Assembly (NCBI GenBank): GCA_000226015.1
Contig: JH152781.1
Coordinates: 42,115 to 85,738, forward strand
Length of the DNA stretch: 43,624 bases
Source: Mnemiopsis leidyi
Taxonomy: Eukaryota; Ctenophora; Tentaculata; Lobata; Bolinopsidae
Direction: 5' to 3'
This document shows, piece by piece, positions 25,649 to 36,300 of this stretch. The notes under the pieces are model-generated. The model had not been told where the DNA came from. It did not search any database and was given only the letters and a program-made list of their open reading frames with translations. The translations under genes and the position numbers were made by a program. Position 1 is the stretch's first letter. The number at the start of each line of letters is the position of its first letter.

Positions 25649-25701
25649 TTCAATGTCTAAAACAGAACAGTAATCATGTTTGATGTTGTCGCGGTGATAC
25701 C

Positions 25702-25775
25702 TTGACGGAATTATATATCCGTCTACCGTTTTAGCTTTAGCTGCACGTAAGTCGGGTTTCATGTCACCGCGACAA
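25702..25775 (+). mobile_element. Short element B, copy 1
   Basis: 74 bp, starting TTGACGGAATTATATATCCG and ending CACCGCGACAA. Flanks GGTGATACC (25693-25701) and GGTAATGCC (25776-25784) match at 7 of 9 positions and look like an aged target-site duplication. Confidence 0.55.
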
Positions 25776-25846
25776 GGTAATGCCCGACTTTCGCAGCTCA
25801 AAGCTGAACGTTTTGATACATGATAAAACGGTTGTCGATGTGTTAC

Positions 25847-25916
25847 TTGACGAGATTATATCCGTCTACCGTTCTCGTTCAGCTTTAGCTGCGTGAGTCG
25901 GGTATTACTGCGACAA
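25847..25916 (+). mobile_element. Short element B, copy 2
   Basis: 70 bp, starting TTGACGAGATTATATCCGTC and ending CTGCGACAA. Flanks ATGTGTTAC (25838-25846) and ATGTATTAC (25917-25925) match at 8 of 9 positions. Confidence 0.65.
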
Positions 25917-25925
25917 ATGTATTAC

Positions 25926-26037
25926 CCGACCCGCGCGCGGCTCGCAGTTTTCTGCTCATGCTCTCCTCGTTTCGTTAGAACGTTAGACGGATATCATCTC
26001 GTCAAATAAAACGGTAGACGAATATAATCTCGTCAAT
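25926..26037 (-). mobile_element. Minus-strand fragments of short element B
   Basis: On the minus strand, two partial 5' ends (GACGAGATTATATTCGTCTA and GACGAGATGATATCCGTCTA) lie head to tail at about 25988-26035, followed by a degraded body. They fill the gap between copies 2 and 3 and show repeated insertion into the same site. Confidence 0.5.
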
Positions 26038-26044
26038 AATCATT

Positions 26045-26130
26045 TGACGCGACGAGATTATATCCGTCTACCGTTCTAACGAAACGTTCAGCTTTAGCTG
26101 CGTGAGTCGGGTATGGGGTATCACCGCGAC
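26045..26130 (+). mobile_element. Short element B, copy 3
   Basis: 86 bp, the longest copy, with the body ACGTTCAGCTTTAGCTGCG and GTGAGTCGGGTAT. Direct repeat AATCATT flanks it (26038-26044 and 26131-26137). Confidence 0.65.
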
Positions 26131-26186
26131 AATCATTCTCCCGGAGAATAAAATGACGGGAGGGTGCGCGCTGCTGTACAAGTATT

Positions 26187-26233
26187 GACGAGATTATATC
26201 CGTCTAACGTTCTAACGGGTATCACCGCGACAA
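26187..26233 (+). mobile_element. Short element B, copy 4 (47 bp)
   Basis: Only 47 bp: the 5' end GACGAGATTATATCCGTCTA, a short middle, and the 3' end GGTATCACCGCGACAA. The GCTTTAGCTGCG body is missing. It is flanked by a perfect 10 bp direct repeat TACAAGTATT (26177-26186 and 26234-26243). Confidence 0.75.
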
Positions 26234-26243
26234 TACAAGTATT

Positions 26244-26970
26244 TAATGTACATATTAATACACCACTGCACTAATCAGTAAACTTAAAGCATACACGAGC
26301 GCGTGTGGCTTCAAATCGGACAGGTCGCCAGAGCTCTGGTTAGAGCATGGAGCAACGCGCGCTCGCCGCGCTCATTTGTGTGACTGTAAGCGAGCTGATG
26401 ACCTTTCCAGGCAGAACTCTTTTAGCAAAAAAGGGAAAAGGTTGGAATGTGGAGTTGAAGACAATGAAGAGATGGTGGAAAGGAGTCAGGTTGAAATTAG
26501 CAAGGGTAGATGCTAGAGGGATGCGGATGCAATAAAATGAGAAGGAGATAAAAAATAGTGCATTGTGTAAAGGAAGACAACGTCAAGAGAACGGTGAAAG
26601 AAACCAAAGGGTGGGTAGAAGGATGAACTGGCCAGATGAGGGTGTCCTGATAGCTGATATAAGAACGAATTCTCATAAAAAATATGCATTATGAAAACTT
26701 ATGAAATTTTATTCAACTGGTGCAAGAACTTAAATGGTGCACAAACTAAAATTTATGGATTTCTCAGAAGGTTGAATGCATTTGTGGTTTGTGTATAATG
26801 CAGCCACATTGTTAGCTATCAAAAAATTAAATCTTGTTTTAAGTGTAGTAATTCGAAAGCAACAGAATTTAACAAGATTTAGGAATAATTGAATGAAGAC
26901 AAAAGTTATTTACCTATAATAATCCCAAGAATAGCTAACTTCCAATTATTTCTACTTCTAGCTGATTGTC
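26244..26970. other. Upstream flank of MCMDC2
   Basis: No gene recognised. An open frame at 26347-26535 (+) is Arg/Lys/Trp-rich and matches nothing. A pyrimidine-rich stretch ending TTCTAG at 26960 could be an acceptor for a 5' non-coding exon, and a CCAAT lies at 26942-26946. The promoter of MCMDC2 is presumably here. Confidence 0.4.
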
Positions 26971-27328
26971 ATGGAAGAAGTGCATCATTGTAAATTGTAC
27001 GATTGGCTTGTTCAAAGCAACACTATACAACATTGCCAGAAGCAAGTATGGTTTCATATCTATGTTTGAGACGGTCTATCTTATTGCTCAAGGGGTTGTT
27101 TGCTACAACTCACAAACAGTATTGATGTGATTCATTGTGGCATTGAGTCATGAAAACATTGAACGACAACTACTTCTTATCTTCCAAGTGTAATTTCAGA
27201 TAGATACAAGCAAAACTCTCCAGCGGATAAGGCTAACTGTGGATACATTAGCACTTCTTGAGTTTGATAGTTGTCTTGGAAACTGCCTTGTTGGAAATTA
27301 CTTGCTTTTCTGCAAACTTACCCAAGAG
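26971..27328 (+). CDS. MCMDC2: MCMDC2 exons 1-2 (residues 1-68)
   Basis: Exon 1 (26971-27045) starts at ATG and encodes 25 residues (MEEVHHCKLYDWLVQSNTIQ...). Exon 2 (27200-27328) carries RIRLTVDTLALLEFDSCLGN, which aligns with the N-terminal MCM-like block of vertebrate MCMDC2 (YRFKILIN...ELDAELGN). Exon 2 ends at CAAGAG|GCAATG; using GC as donor keeps phase 0 and the family's residue spacing, whereas no GT donor nearby fits. Exon 1 is the least certain part because it is short and weakly conserved. Confidence 0.68.
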
Positions 27329-30300
27329 GCAATGTTTATTTCCTTAATTGATATCATAAAATTGTATATCTAAGTTCCATTCAAATAGTATTTAAACAAT
27401 AAAATTTACGTTTTCACACGCTTTTGTTTCTCAGAAAGGGATGTGAAAAAACCTCCATTTACCGTGCCTCTATTTACTGTGTCCCTCCATTCACCAGGCT
27501 TTCTCCGGTTCCCCCCATATTTCTCAATACACTTAAGATATTTAACTTTCCTCTATTTACCGTCTCCATCGCTTTATCGGGCCTTCTCCTTTTTCCCAGA
27601 GTGGCCCGGTCAATAGAGGTTTTAGTGAATATAATAGCACCAAACGCAATTATTTACTCATTTACCCTCTCCACCTTCACAATTCAAGTTTTGATCACCC
27701 CAATGTTCTTATAATGCACCTCCAGCCTCCACTAAGTTTTGGGACAGGGGTGTGTCATTAGTGTCGTTTCATAGGACTTTTGTTGCGACGATTCAAAACT
27801 GAATGTGTTATCCAATGCATTAGCTTTATGAAAAAACCCTTAAATTCAAATCTTGTGGCAGTGTTTATAAGAATAATTGGCAATAGCCTTGGCTAAAAAA
27901 TTTTTGACCCAATTTTATTCTGATTCATCATTTTAGAATGTGGGCCAATGGCCTAACACCCTATATGCTTTTGCTACTAGCTATGCTTTTGCTACTAGCA
28001 GAATCATTAGTTTTGTTTAATTTGTTAAATTAAACAATTATTGAATTTTGCGTTTCAATCGGAGGGTGCAAAACTTGCTCTGAAATCTAATCGCATTCTG
28101 CAACTCTCCATGGGCCAGTGGGACTATGATATCACAAACTCAAGCATGATACTCCCTCAACTGAGCTATGCACACAATTTTACCAAAAGATATGTGTTAA
28201 CGATAATGAAATAATGCAAATTAATCTGCTTCTTTCTCATAAAACCTCGTTTTATTCCACACATGCACACACAGATTTTGGTTTATTAGTATGATATAAT
28301 CCTACAAATGCTGTGTCACAAGTTGCAGAACTGCCAAACTAGCTACGCCTTATACTGTATATTGAATTGAATTGAAATATAAATAGCAGCACTCAATTAT
28401 ACAGTATAACTTTTAATAATTCATAAGTAATATATGTGAGACTAACTAACATGCTGCAGGATGTAGCCTGGAAGAGCCTTGCTCTTTTAGCGAGGCACCC
28501 TACCTAAAGCCAAAGACAATATATTGTACTTATAACTATATCAAACAAATCGGCACATCAACCAAATCATATGTCATGTATTAATCATATAAATTATGCA
28601 TAAAGCGCTGACTCAAAATTGGAATACCAATGATTACCATTTAAGAACCTATGAAGCGAAACACTGAAACTTGGCAAAGAAAATTCTCAGGATATTAAAA
28701 TTACCATAAACCCCAAAAACATTTTTGTCAATCAATTAAGAACCCTTAATTATATACCGAAAAAAATGCTTATTCGAATAGTAAGATTTTAACTGTCACC
28801 AACTGAACATAGGTGCTTAGTAAAAATCAACATGGTTAAAAATAAGTTAATATGTCAATGTGATAATAAAACAAAAAAACAGCTGATCATTATTGTAGAT
28901 AACAACTTTCTTTAGGTACTATTTGAAGTTTTCAAAGAGGCATTAGATTCTGTGAACCAGTTGTTGTGTGTTATTCGACCAACTGCAACATTAACTACTG
29001 ATAGTCATGATATTATGGATTCGACTGCTTTGGTAACTCTTAATTGATTTTCTATCTATTTATTTATGTAAGAGCACCTTTTATAAAGCTAATTGATGAC
29101 CTTTGCATCTTAATATCTGATTACATCTTTTTAAAAACTCAAACATTCATATGATAATGTTGCAGTTTCTCTAGGTGAGCTATTGGGCACGAGTAATAGC
29201 AGTCAGAGATCCTGTGTCCTATACTCAGTCGACCAAGTACAGTTGTTCAGTTGACTCTTGCAGTGGTTCTGATGATTCCTCTCACATCAGGTTCTGTAGT
29301 TCTAAGAGATGCAAAAAATTTTGTGTCAGCCTATAATAGCTTGGTGATGATAATCAAAAAGATAGTTGTATTTGGTATGCCTGTACCAGGCCTTTCCAGT
29401 TGTACCGAGGGGGTACCTGGAAGATTCTAGGTCTTTAATTGAAGACCATATTTTTTGGAGAGGATGACTTAGGCAAATGCCCTTAGCGCACTCCTCTAGG
29501 ATTTTCAATCTGGAAATCGAACCCTCTACCTCCTGCATAGGAGTTCGGGGCAGATACCACTGCTCCACCAGCCCAATTAGAATAAGATTAGTACGAAGAG
29601 TTTGTACATAATTATCTAAAACATCCTTTCAGAGTTTACACATTAAGATCAAAGGAAAGTGACGTGATCAGCTCAAACCTTCGCTGTTCCTTCTGCAATG
29701 AGACTTTGTATGAAGATATCTCGAGAAGAAATATTGGACGACGAATGTTGATATCTGTACAAGTTAGTTTAAGCCCCGTGGTTTGTTGCCTCCAAGATAA
29801 CTTTCCATTTATTGGTTTAGGAATTTCAATGATACTATATAGTTTTGACCTTAATAGGCAGAACAGCTATTTTTCCCTGTTTTTATTGCGACAATGGAAT
29901 TTCAGCTCTTGCTCAAGAATGAACATAAACATTCCGGGTATGTCCACTGCACTCGTGATGTTATTGTCAGGGATGAACTTATAAACCAAGTTATTCTAGG
30001 TAAAGATCATTTTTAATGACTAATCGACTCTATGTTTCTGATAATATCTATATTCTATACGTATATCTGCATATGATGCAAACTTTTCTATAAATCACAT
30101 GTCTTCGATTCAGGAGTTTACCTTTAGACTGTACCTAGCTCTCCAAAGTTTCGTGAGGTGATACGTTTTATAGAGAAGGGTGTTAAAAACAAGGTCACAG
30201 CAATGAACATATTCATGTGCAATTTAACAACGTTTGACAATACGTGATTATCGTTCGTTTTCTTTTAGCAAACGCTCTGCAATTATCATAAATCTACATA

Positions 30301-33300
30301 ATGGCTCAAAAGAGAAAAACGAGTCTTGGCCGACGTTGGAAGAAGAATTAAACCGTTAAAGGACGGGGTACCTGCTAGTTGGGAATAATAACTTAAACGG
30401 GACACAGCTGAGATCAGGGATCAAGCGGGATCGCTTTTTCAGCCGGGACCGGGATTGCAACCGGGACTGAAATATTTTTGACTAAATTTTTTCCCGTATC
30501 TTGCCATTTGGGCCCGAAGGGCCCAAATGGCAAGATTGTTTTGATACGTTTTGTGCACGTGCACAAAAAGTACAAAACAAGGGTTGGCGATCGACAGCGT
30601 AATTTTGGAATATTAGCTCGAAAAGTGTCCGTACGTACGTACGTACGTACGTCCGCGCTCCTTTATCAAACTTATCATGTATACAAATACGATTATAGGT
30701 TTTAACTGCCCAAGGCCGCAGAATGTACTTCAGATGTACATAATCATTATGAAATTTATGTATATTTGNNNNNNNNNNGTACGTACGTACGTCCGCGCTC
30801 CTTTATCAAACTTATCATGTATACAAATACGATTATAGGTTTTAACTGCCCAAGGCCGCAGAATGTACTTCAGATGTACATAATCATTATGAAATTTATG
30901 TATATTTGCCTCACATCAAGAAAAATGATCAAAATTCGATAAACTTTAGTTTTATTGAGTAATTTGTCGAAATTTGACAGATTGAAAGATGAATGTTACA
31001 CGATTTTAATCTCAGCTCCGTACACGGTACAAATCTATTTAACGACAAACTTACATAACGCTATTAGTATAAAGTATCAACACAACGCAGTATGACTATG
31101 AACAAATTATAAAGGTAGCACCGACAATATAATTATGACGACGTCATACAGACTCACGATATTTGAAATGAAACAATGAAAAGAACGCGCGATAGTGTTC
31201 AAACTTTGCGCGTGCAGAGTGAAATTTTACAATCATGCATTGAACGGCTGCATTAATTCGCGCGTCTGTATTTACACGTGCAGAGCCAGAACTATGAAAA
31301 TTAACCGAAATTACGTGTGGTTAGTTGTTGCGTATTATGATTCCTTATTTCGCGAATTTTAATTACAATAAGCAACGGCATGATAATTCAAATTGATACG
31401 GGAAATTCAGCGGTCGCCTTACACAGTGAAAGCGGCCGCAATTCTTGTTTTGAATTTTGATTTTCAATTTCAACTATACTTAAATCAGACTTAACTGATT
31501 TTATGTTTTCATTTTATGTTTTTTGATTTCTGACGAAATTTTCAGAACAATGATACAACTGAAATTTGCAGACGTAAATCTAGGAATCTATTTCAAAACA
31601 GCCATAGATCTCACTCCCAATACACGATGCTGATATCGTCGAAAAACCATTTTAAAATATCCTGTATGCAGAAACACGTTTATACAGATACCCCTATATT
31701 TGATAGCTAAAATCTCAGCCTGAGATTTTAGCTATCAAATCAAGGCAGTCTCGAAGAAGCCCGACCGATTTATCGCGGAAGAACGCCAATATCGCGATTT
31801 TTCGCGGAAAACTGCAAATTTCGCGATTTTACCACCACCACGATAAACAAATGGCCCTGGTCCTTCATGGCTTTCAGATTTTAGGGGATTTAGGATTAAT
31901 TTTAACAAAATAAGATAATGTTGGATTCTGATTTTACTTATTTTATTCCACACTGTCCATAGTCGCTTTTGATGGTTTAAGTTAAATCTGCGAAATTTTG
32001 AACTTTTTTAAAGCGATGCATAAATTTCAGTTATTATTTGCATTATTATTTTTGCAGAGGAGTCACAAATTCTAACCAATCAGAAGCTAGAAAGCACTGT
32101 TTTCTAGCTTCTCATTGGTCAAAAATGCCATTCTTGATTGACAATATATAAACAATTCTATTGCCAAATTCTACTGATAAAATCAAAACTTTGACAACAA
32201 ATTAAATGATTTTCTTCTTCTTTCACCATAAGGATTTAAAATGCTTTTTCACTTTTATTGGTTTAAGCTCTGATTCAATCTTCGACTCTCCCAGCTCGAA
32301 ACTAAGTTCGGATTCTGAAATATTTATTTTTTTAGTAATTATTTTTTTTCTAAATGAAAACTTGAATATATGTGTACACAATATGTGTGAAGGAAGTGTG
32401 CAGAAGTGTCTTCAATTTGTTTTGAAACGTGGTTTTAACGGTAAAGCAAGGAGGTGTCTGTCTTGCTTTTAGGAGAAGTCTCAAATTTGTTTTTGATTGA
32501 GACACCTCCTTCTTAAAATAGCATTTCTGTTATGTACAACGTGTTTGGGACACCTCCCTCAAAACAGATTTATGACACCTCCTACATAGTTTTTGACAGC
32601 TCGTCGGGACTTGTCTAATCAATTGATATGAAACTGCAGGTATCTATTGGTCTGGACAAATTTTAAAAAAGAAGTAAAATAAGCTAATGACCTGGGTTGT
32701 TATCAGTAGAATTGTCAGGACGCAAAGAAATCCACTCTGAGATACTTCCACTGTATTTGTAGGAAGTGCACTCGATATAAGTCTCGTTGTGACCTGACGT
32801 AAATTCATCCACAAATCCCTCGACAAAAGTCTCAACAGTACCATTATCGTAGGTATAGATACATTTTTTGAATCCTGCACTGCACCAGGGTGAGTCTACA
32901 GCACAGAGGTCGGAAAAGGGGATTCTGTTGACGTGCATTTCAAAAGTATCATCGATTTCGGGAGCAGCAATAGAGCAAGTTATAGAGCTGCCTTGTCCAA
33001 CTTCTCGAGCATAGTATTCTGGTCCTCTGATGTGGAACCGTACCTCTGAATATGAGACAGGATATTTGTTATTTCAAAAGTTTCATTGATAGACCATATC
33101 AATGAGTTAGTTTTGACAGGTATAAATAAAGATAAATATTGCAATTGCAAAATTGCACCTCTGTTCAACACCCTTCTTGGTTAGTGCCAAAGAATTTATG
33201 ATGTAGCTATGGGCTGAAAAATGGTAGAACCTTGAAATTTGGAGAACTTGTGAAAAAGAGTCAAATCTATACACGTGTGAAGTGAAATCGACCGTATCTT

Positions 33301-36300
33301 ACTAGCATTTTGACTACTTAAATGTTTGGTGCCATTATTTTTTCGAAACAGGATATAGAATGCGATTGGGACCTATTTAAAAAAAGAAATGAAATAAGCT
33401 AATGACCTGTGTTGTTATCAGTAGAATTGTCAGGACGCAAAGATATCCACTCAGAGATACTTCCACTGTATTTGTAGGAAGTGCACTTGATATAAGTCTC
33501 GTTGTGAGCTGAAGTAAATTCATACACCAATCCCTCGACAGAAGTCTCAACAGTACCATTATCGTAGGTATAGATAGATTTGTTGAATCCTGCACTGCAC
33601 CAGGGTGAATCTTCAGCACAGAGGTCGGAAGAACGGATTCCGTTGACGTACATTTCAAAAGTGTCATCGATTTCGGGAGCAGCAATGGAGCAAGTTATAG
33701 AGCTGCCTTGTCCAACTTCTCGAGCATAGTATTCGGGTCCTCTGATGTGAAACCGTACCTCTGAATCTGAGACAGGAGATTTATGACAGAAGTTTGACGA
33801 GGAAACTTTATAAAATATATAAACTATAAAGTAATACCTACCTAAACAGCTTAAAAGACATAGACATACTTATATGTAGAATCGATTTTGGGATAAAGGT
33901 ATCCATAATAAAGCTGAGTGCAGTACAAATAGATGACTAGCGAAAGCATGACCATTTGTCATTGCTTACGGAATATTACGTAACGTATCTAGTGTACAAC
34001 CAACCTTATCGATCGATCACCCTTATCAATACCTTTTTGCACTTTTGATTCAGAAGGCATAGGAAGAAAACAATTTGTCCCAAATGACGGGTTTGGGAAT
34101 TGGGAAAAAAACTATACCTGTGCCGTTTCCAGAGAAATCGTCTGACCGTAGGTTGATAAGTACCCTTGAATCTGAAATAGAAACTTGAGAATGGTGCTTT
34201 GTTGTTGGAGTTTTGACAATGTCTCGTCTTATTAATTTAATCCCTCAACTTTTGACGTTTTTTGACGTTACTTGTTTGACCACGGCTACTGCTCATGATT
34301 TATCTGGCTCGTCCTCAATAACTGAGGGACGTGTTCGGTTATGGAATCAAAATTTTTGCGTTATATCTCAAAAACTGAACTCATTAAGCGAATTATTTGT
34401 TTATAGACCCATTCCTAGGCTTAGGTCATACTTTTTGACACAATTTGTAAATGGATCTATTTGATCAGTCGCAAAACGCAAAGCGTGCCTCCAGCCAGAA
34501 AAGACACAGGGCTATCAGTATCTTTTTGCTGTGAAATTGTAATGATGAATTTCGGCATTGGGGTGGTCATTATTGGTGGCTCAACATGTAAGTTAACATG
34601 GTATTTTTCATTTTTTGACCGAAAGAATCCAAACATGGTTTTTAAATTTATGGGCTGTCACCATCTTATTTTCCGTCAAATTCTTAGGTCTCACAATACA
34701 GGTCTAACTTCTGGCTCAAGGTTAAAAATTTCCATTTTGGCCCATAAGGGGTAAACCCCATAAGGGGTAAATAAGGGGCATTTTAGGGGTCTGATTAAGG
34801 TTTTTGGGCTTCAGGACCGTCATCATTGGATTCGCCGTAAGTTTTACGTTAGAATGCTTGTCTAACTAGCTAAAAGTTAAACATTTATATTTTGGCCAAA
34901 GGTCCAAATAAGGTTTTTGGGCTTCGGGACTGTCACAATCGGATTCGCCGTCAAATTTCACGTCGGAATGCTGGTCTAACTTTTCTTCTAAAATCCATCC
35001 CAAAGTCTAAAAAATCTATAATTTTTATGTCTTTATCTTTTCTCGTTTGGACCCCAATTCGTTTACAAAGAAGCGTTGACGTAGGAGGGGGGTCATGTAC
35101 CACACTTCATGTGGTCAAACCATAGGAGTGGCAACTTTTTTCTTTTTTTCTTAAATAAGGTTTTTGGGCCGGGGTTATTTTCTGGGGTGATTGCCACCAC
35201 CCTTAGGCAACAATCAAAGTGTGAATTTATAAATCAATACCTAATGTTTGCTCTGCTGGAAAGAGGTCATCATCTAAAATATTACCTTCGTGAGCTAGTA
35301 GCGTCTCATTATTATATAATATCTGTGTTAACAAAGCCGGAAAAACTTACCACACGAGGAAAAACAGGAAAGCAGAACTGCCAGAGAAACCTGTATCCAA
35401 ATCATCTGTTGCTCACTTAATCAATGGTGCAAAGTTAACAGATTAAAACCCATCTATATTTCTCATTAATTACATAAATTTTTCATTTTAGGATAAAAGT
35501 AATTTTGCGTCTTTTTATGTCTTTGATTAGCAGTTAGAACTTGGGAACTTCAAAACAGGTTTCAAAAATGAGCAACTCAAAGTTGGAACCCAAAAGCTGG
35601 AAGACTGAGAGTTAATGCGAAGTGCGAAAACTGAAAGTCAGAATGTGAAAACTCAGTGCTAGAAAAAAGCTTATAAAGTGCACGATGCTCCTTAATTTCT
35701 TGATTAGTGACCCCATTGAACAAGTCTCTTGAATTGTCTATCAGTAGTTCTGATCACAAAAAGCACGTGTGTCGGACTCTAAGTTTAATAACAATGAAAG
35801 AACTAAATTGAGCAATAATGAAGGGAGGCATCTGCCAGCTGCAGGTTGGATGATAGCTTTAAAGGAATATCTCTAACTCTGGTCCTCTGAAATATTTTTC
35901 CTCAAATTAATTAAATTCCTCGGTAAGGAGTTTTAGTCGGAGCAGATCAAAAATTTAGCTTAAGAAGAACACAAACATTTTGGGCAGTTCATAATTTGAT
36001 CTTGCATTAAATAAATTCCGAAAAACTGAATTTCGTCATCAGAAAATCTATCAAATGAAGTTAATTTAAATCCATCATTTACTTTTTAACCGAACTTCCG
36101 ATATAAATTCATTGAAAGAGATTCTTGCGATATTTGGCGTATCCGCGACAAATCGCGATATCTAGCATTTACGGCGACAAATCGCGATAATTTCCTTTTC
36201 CCACGACAAATCACGAATTTTGTCACGATTTTCTGCGTCAGATCTCGATTTTATTCACCATAATCGATCATATTCCAGGGAGTCTTGCGTTCTGAATCCG

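Noticed and set aside
32206..32472. 88-codon open frame (+) following a TATA-like sequence
   Set aside because: It overlaps the terminal exon of the nested minus-strand gene, whose splice site, phase and stop are consistent; the plus-strand translation is low-complexity Phe/Ser.
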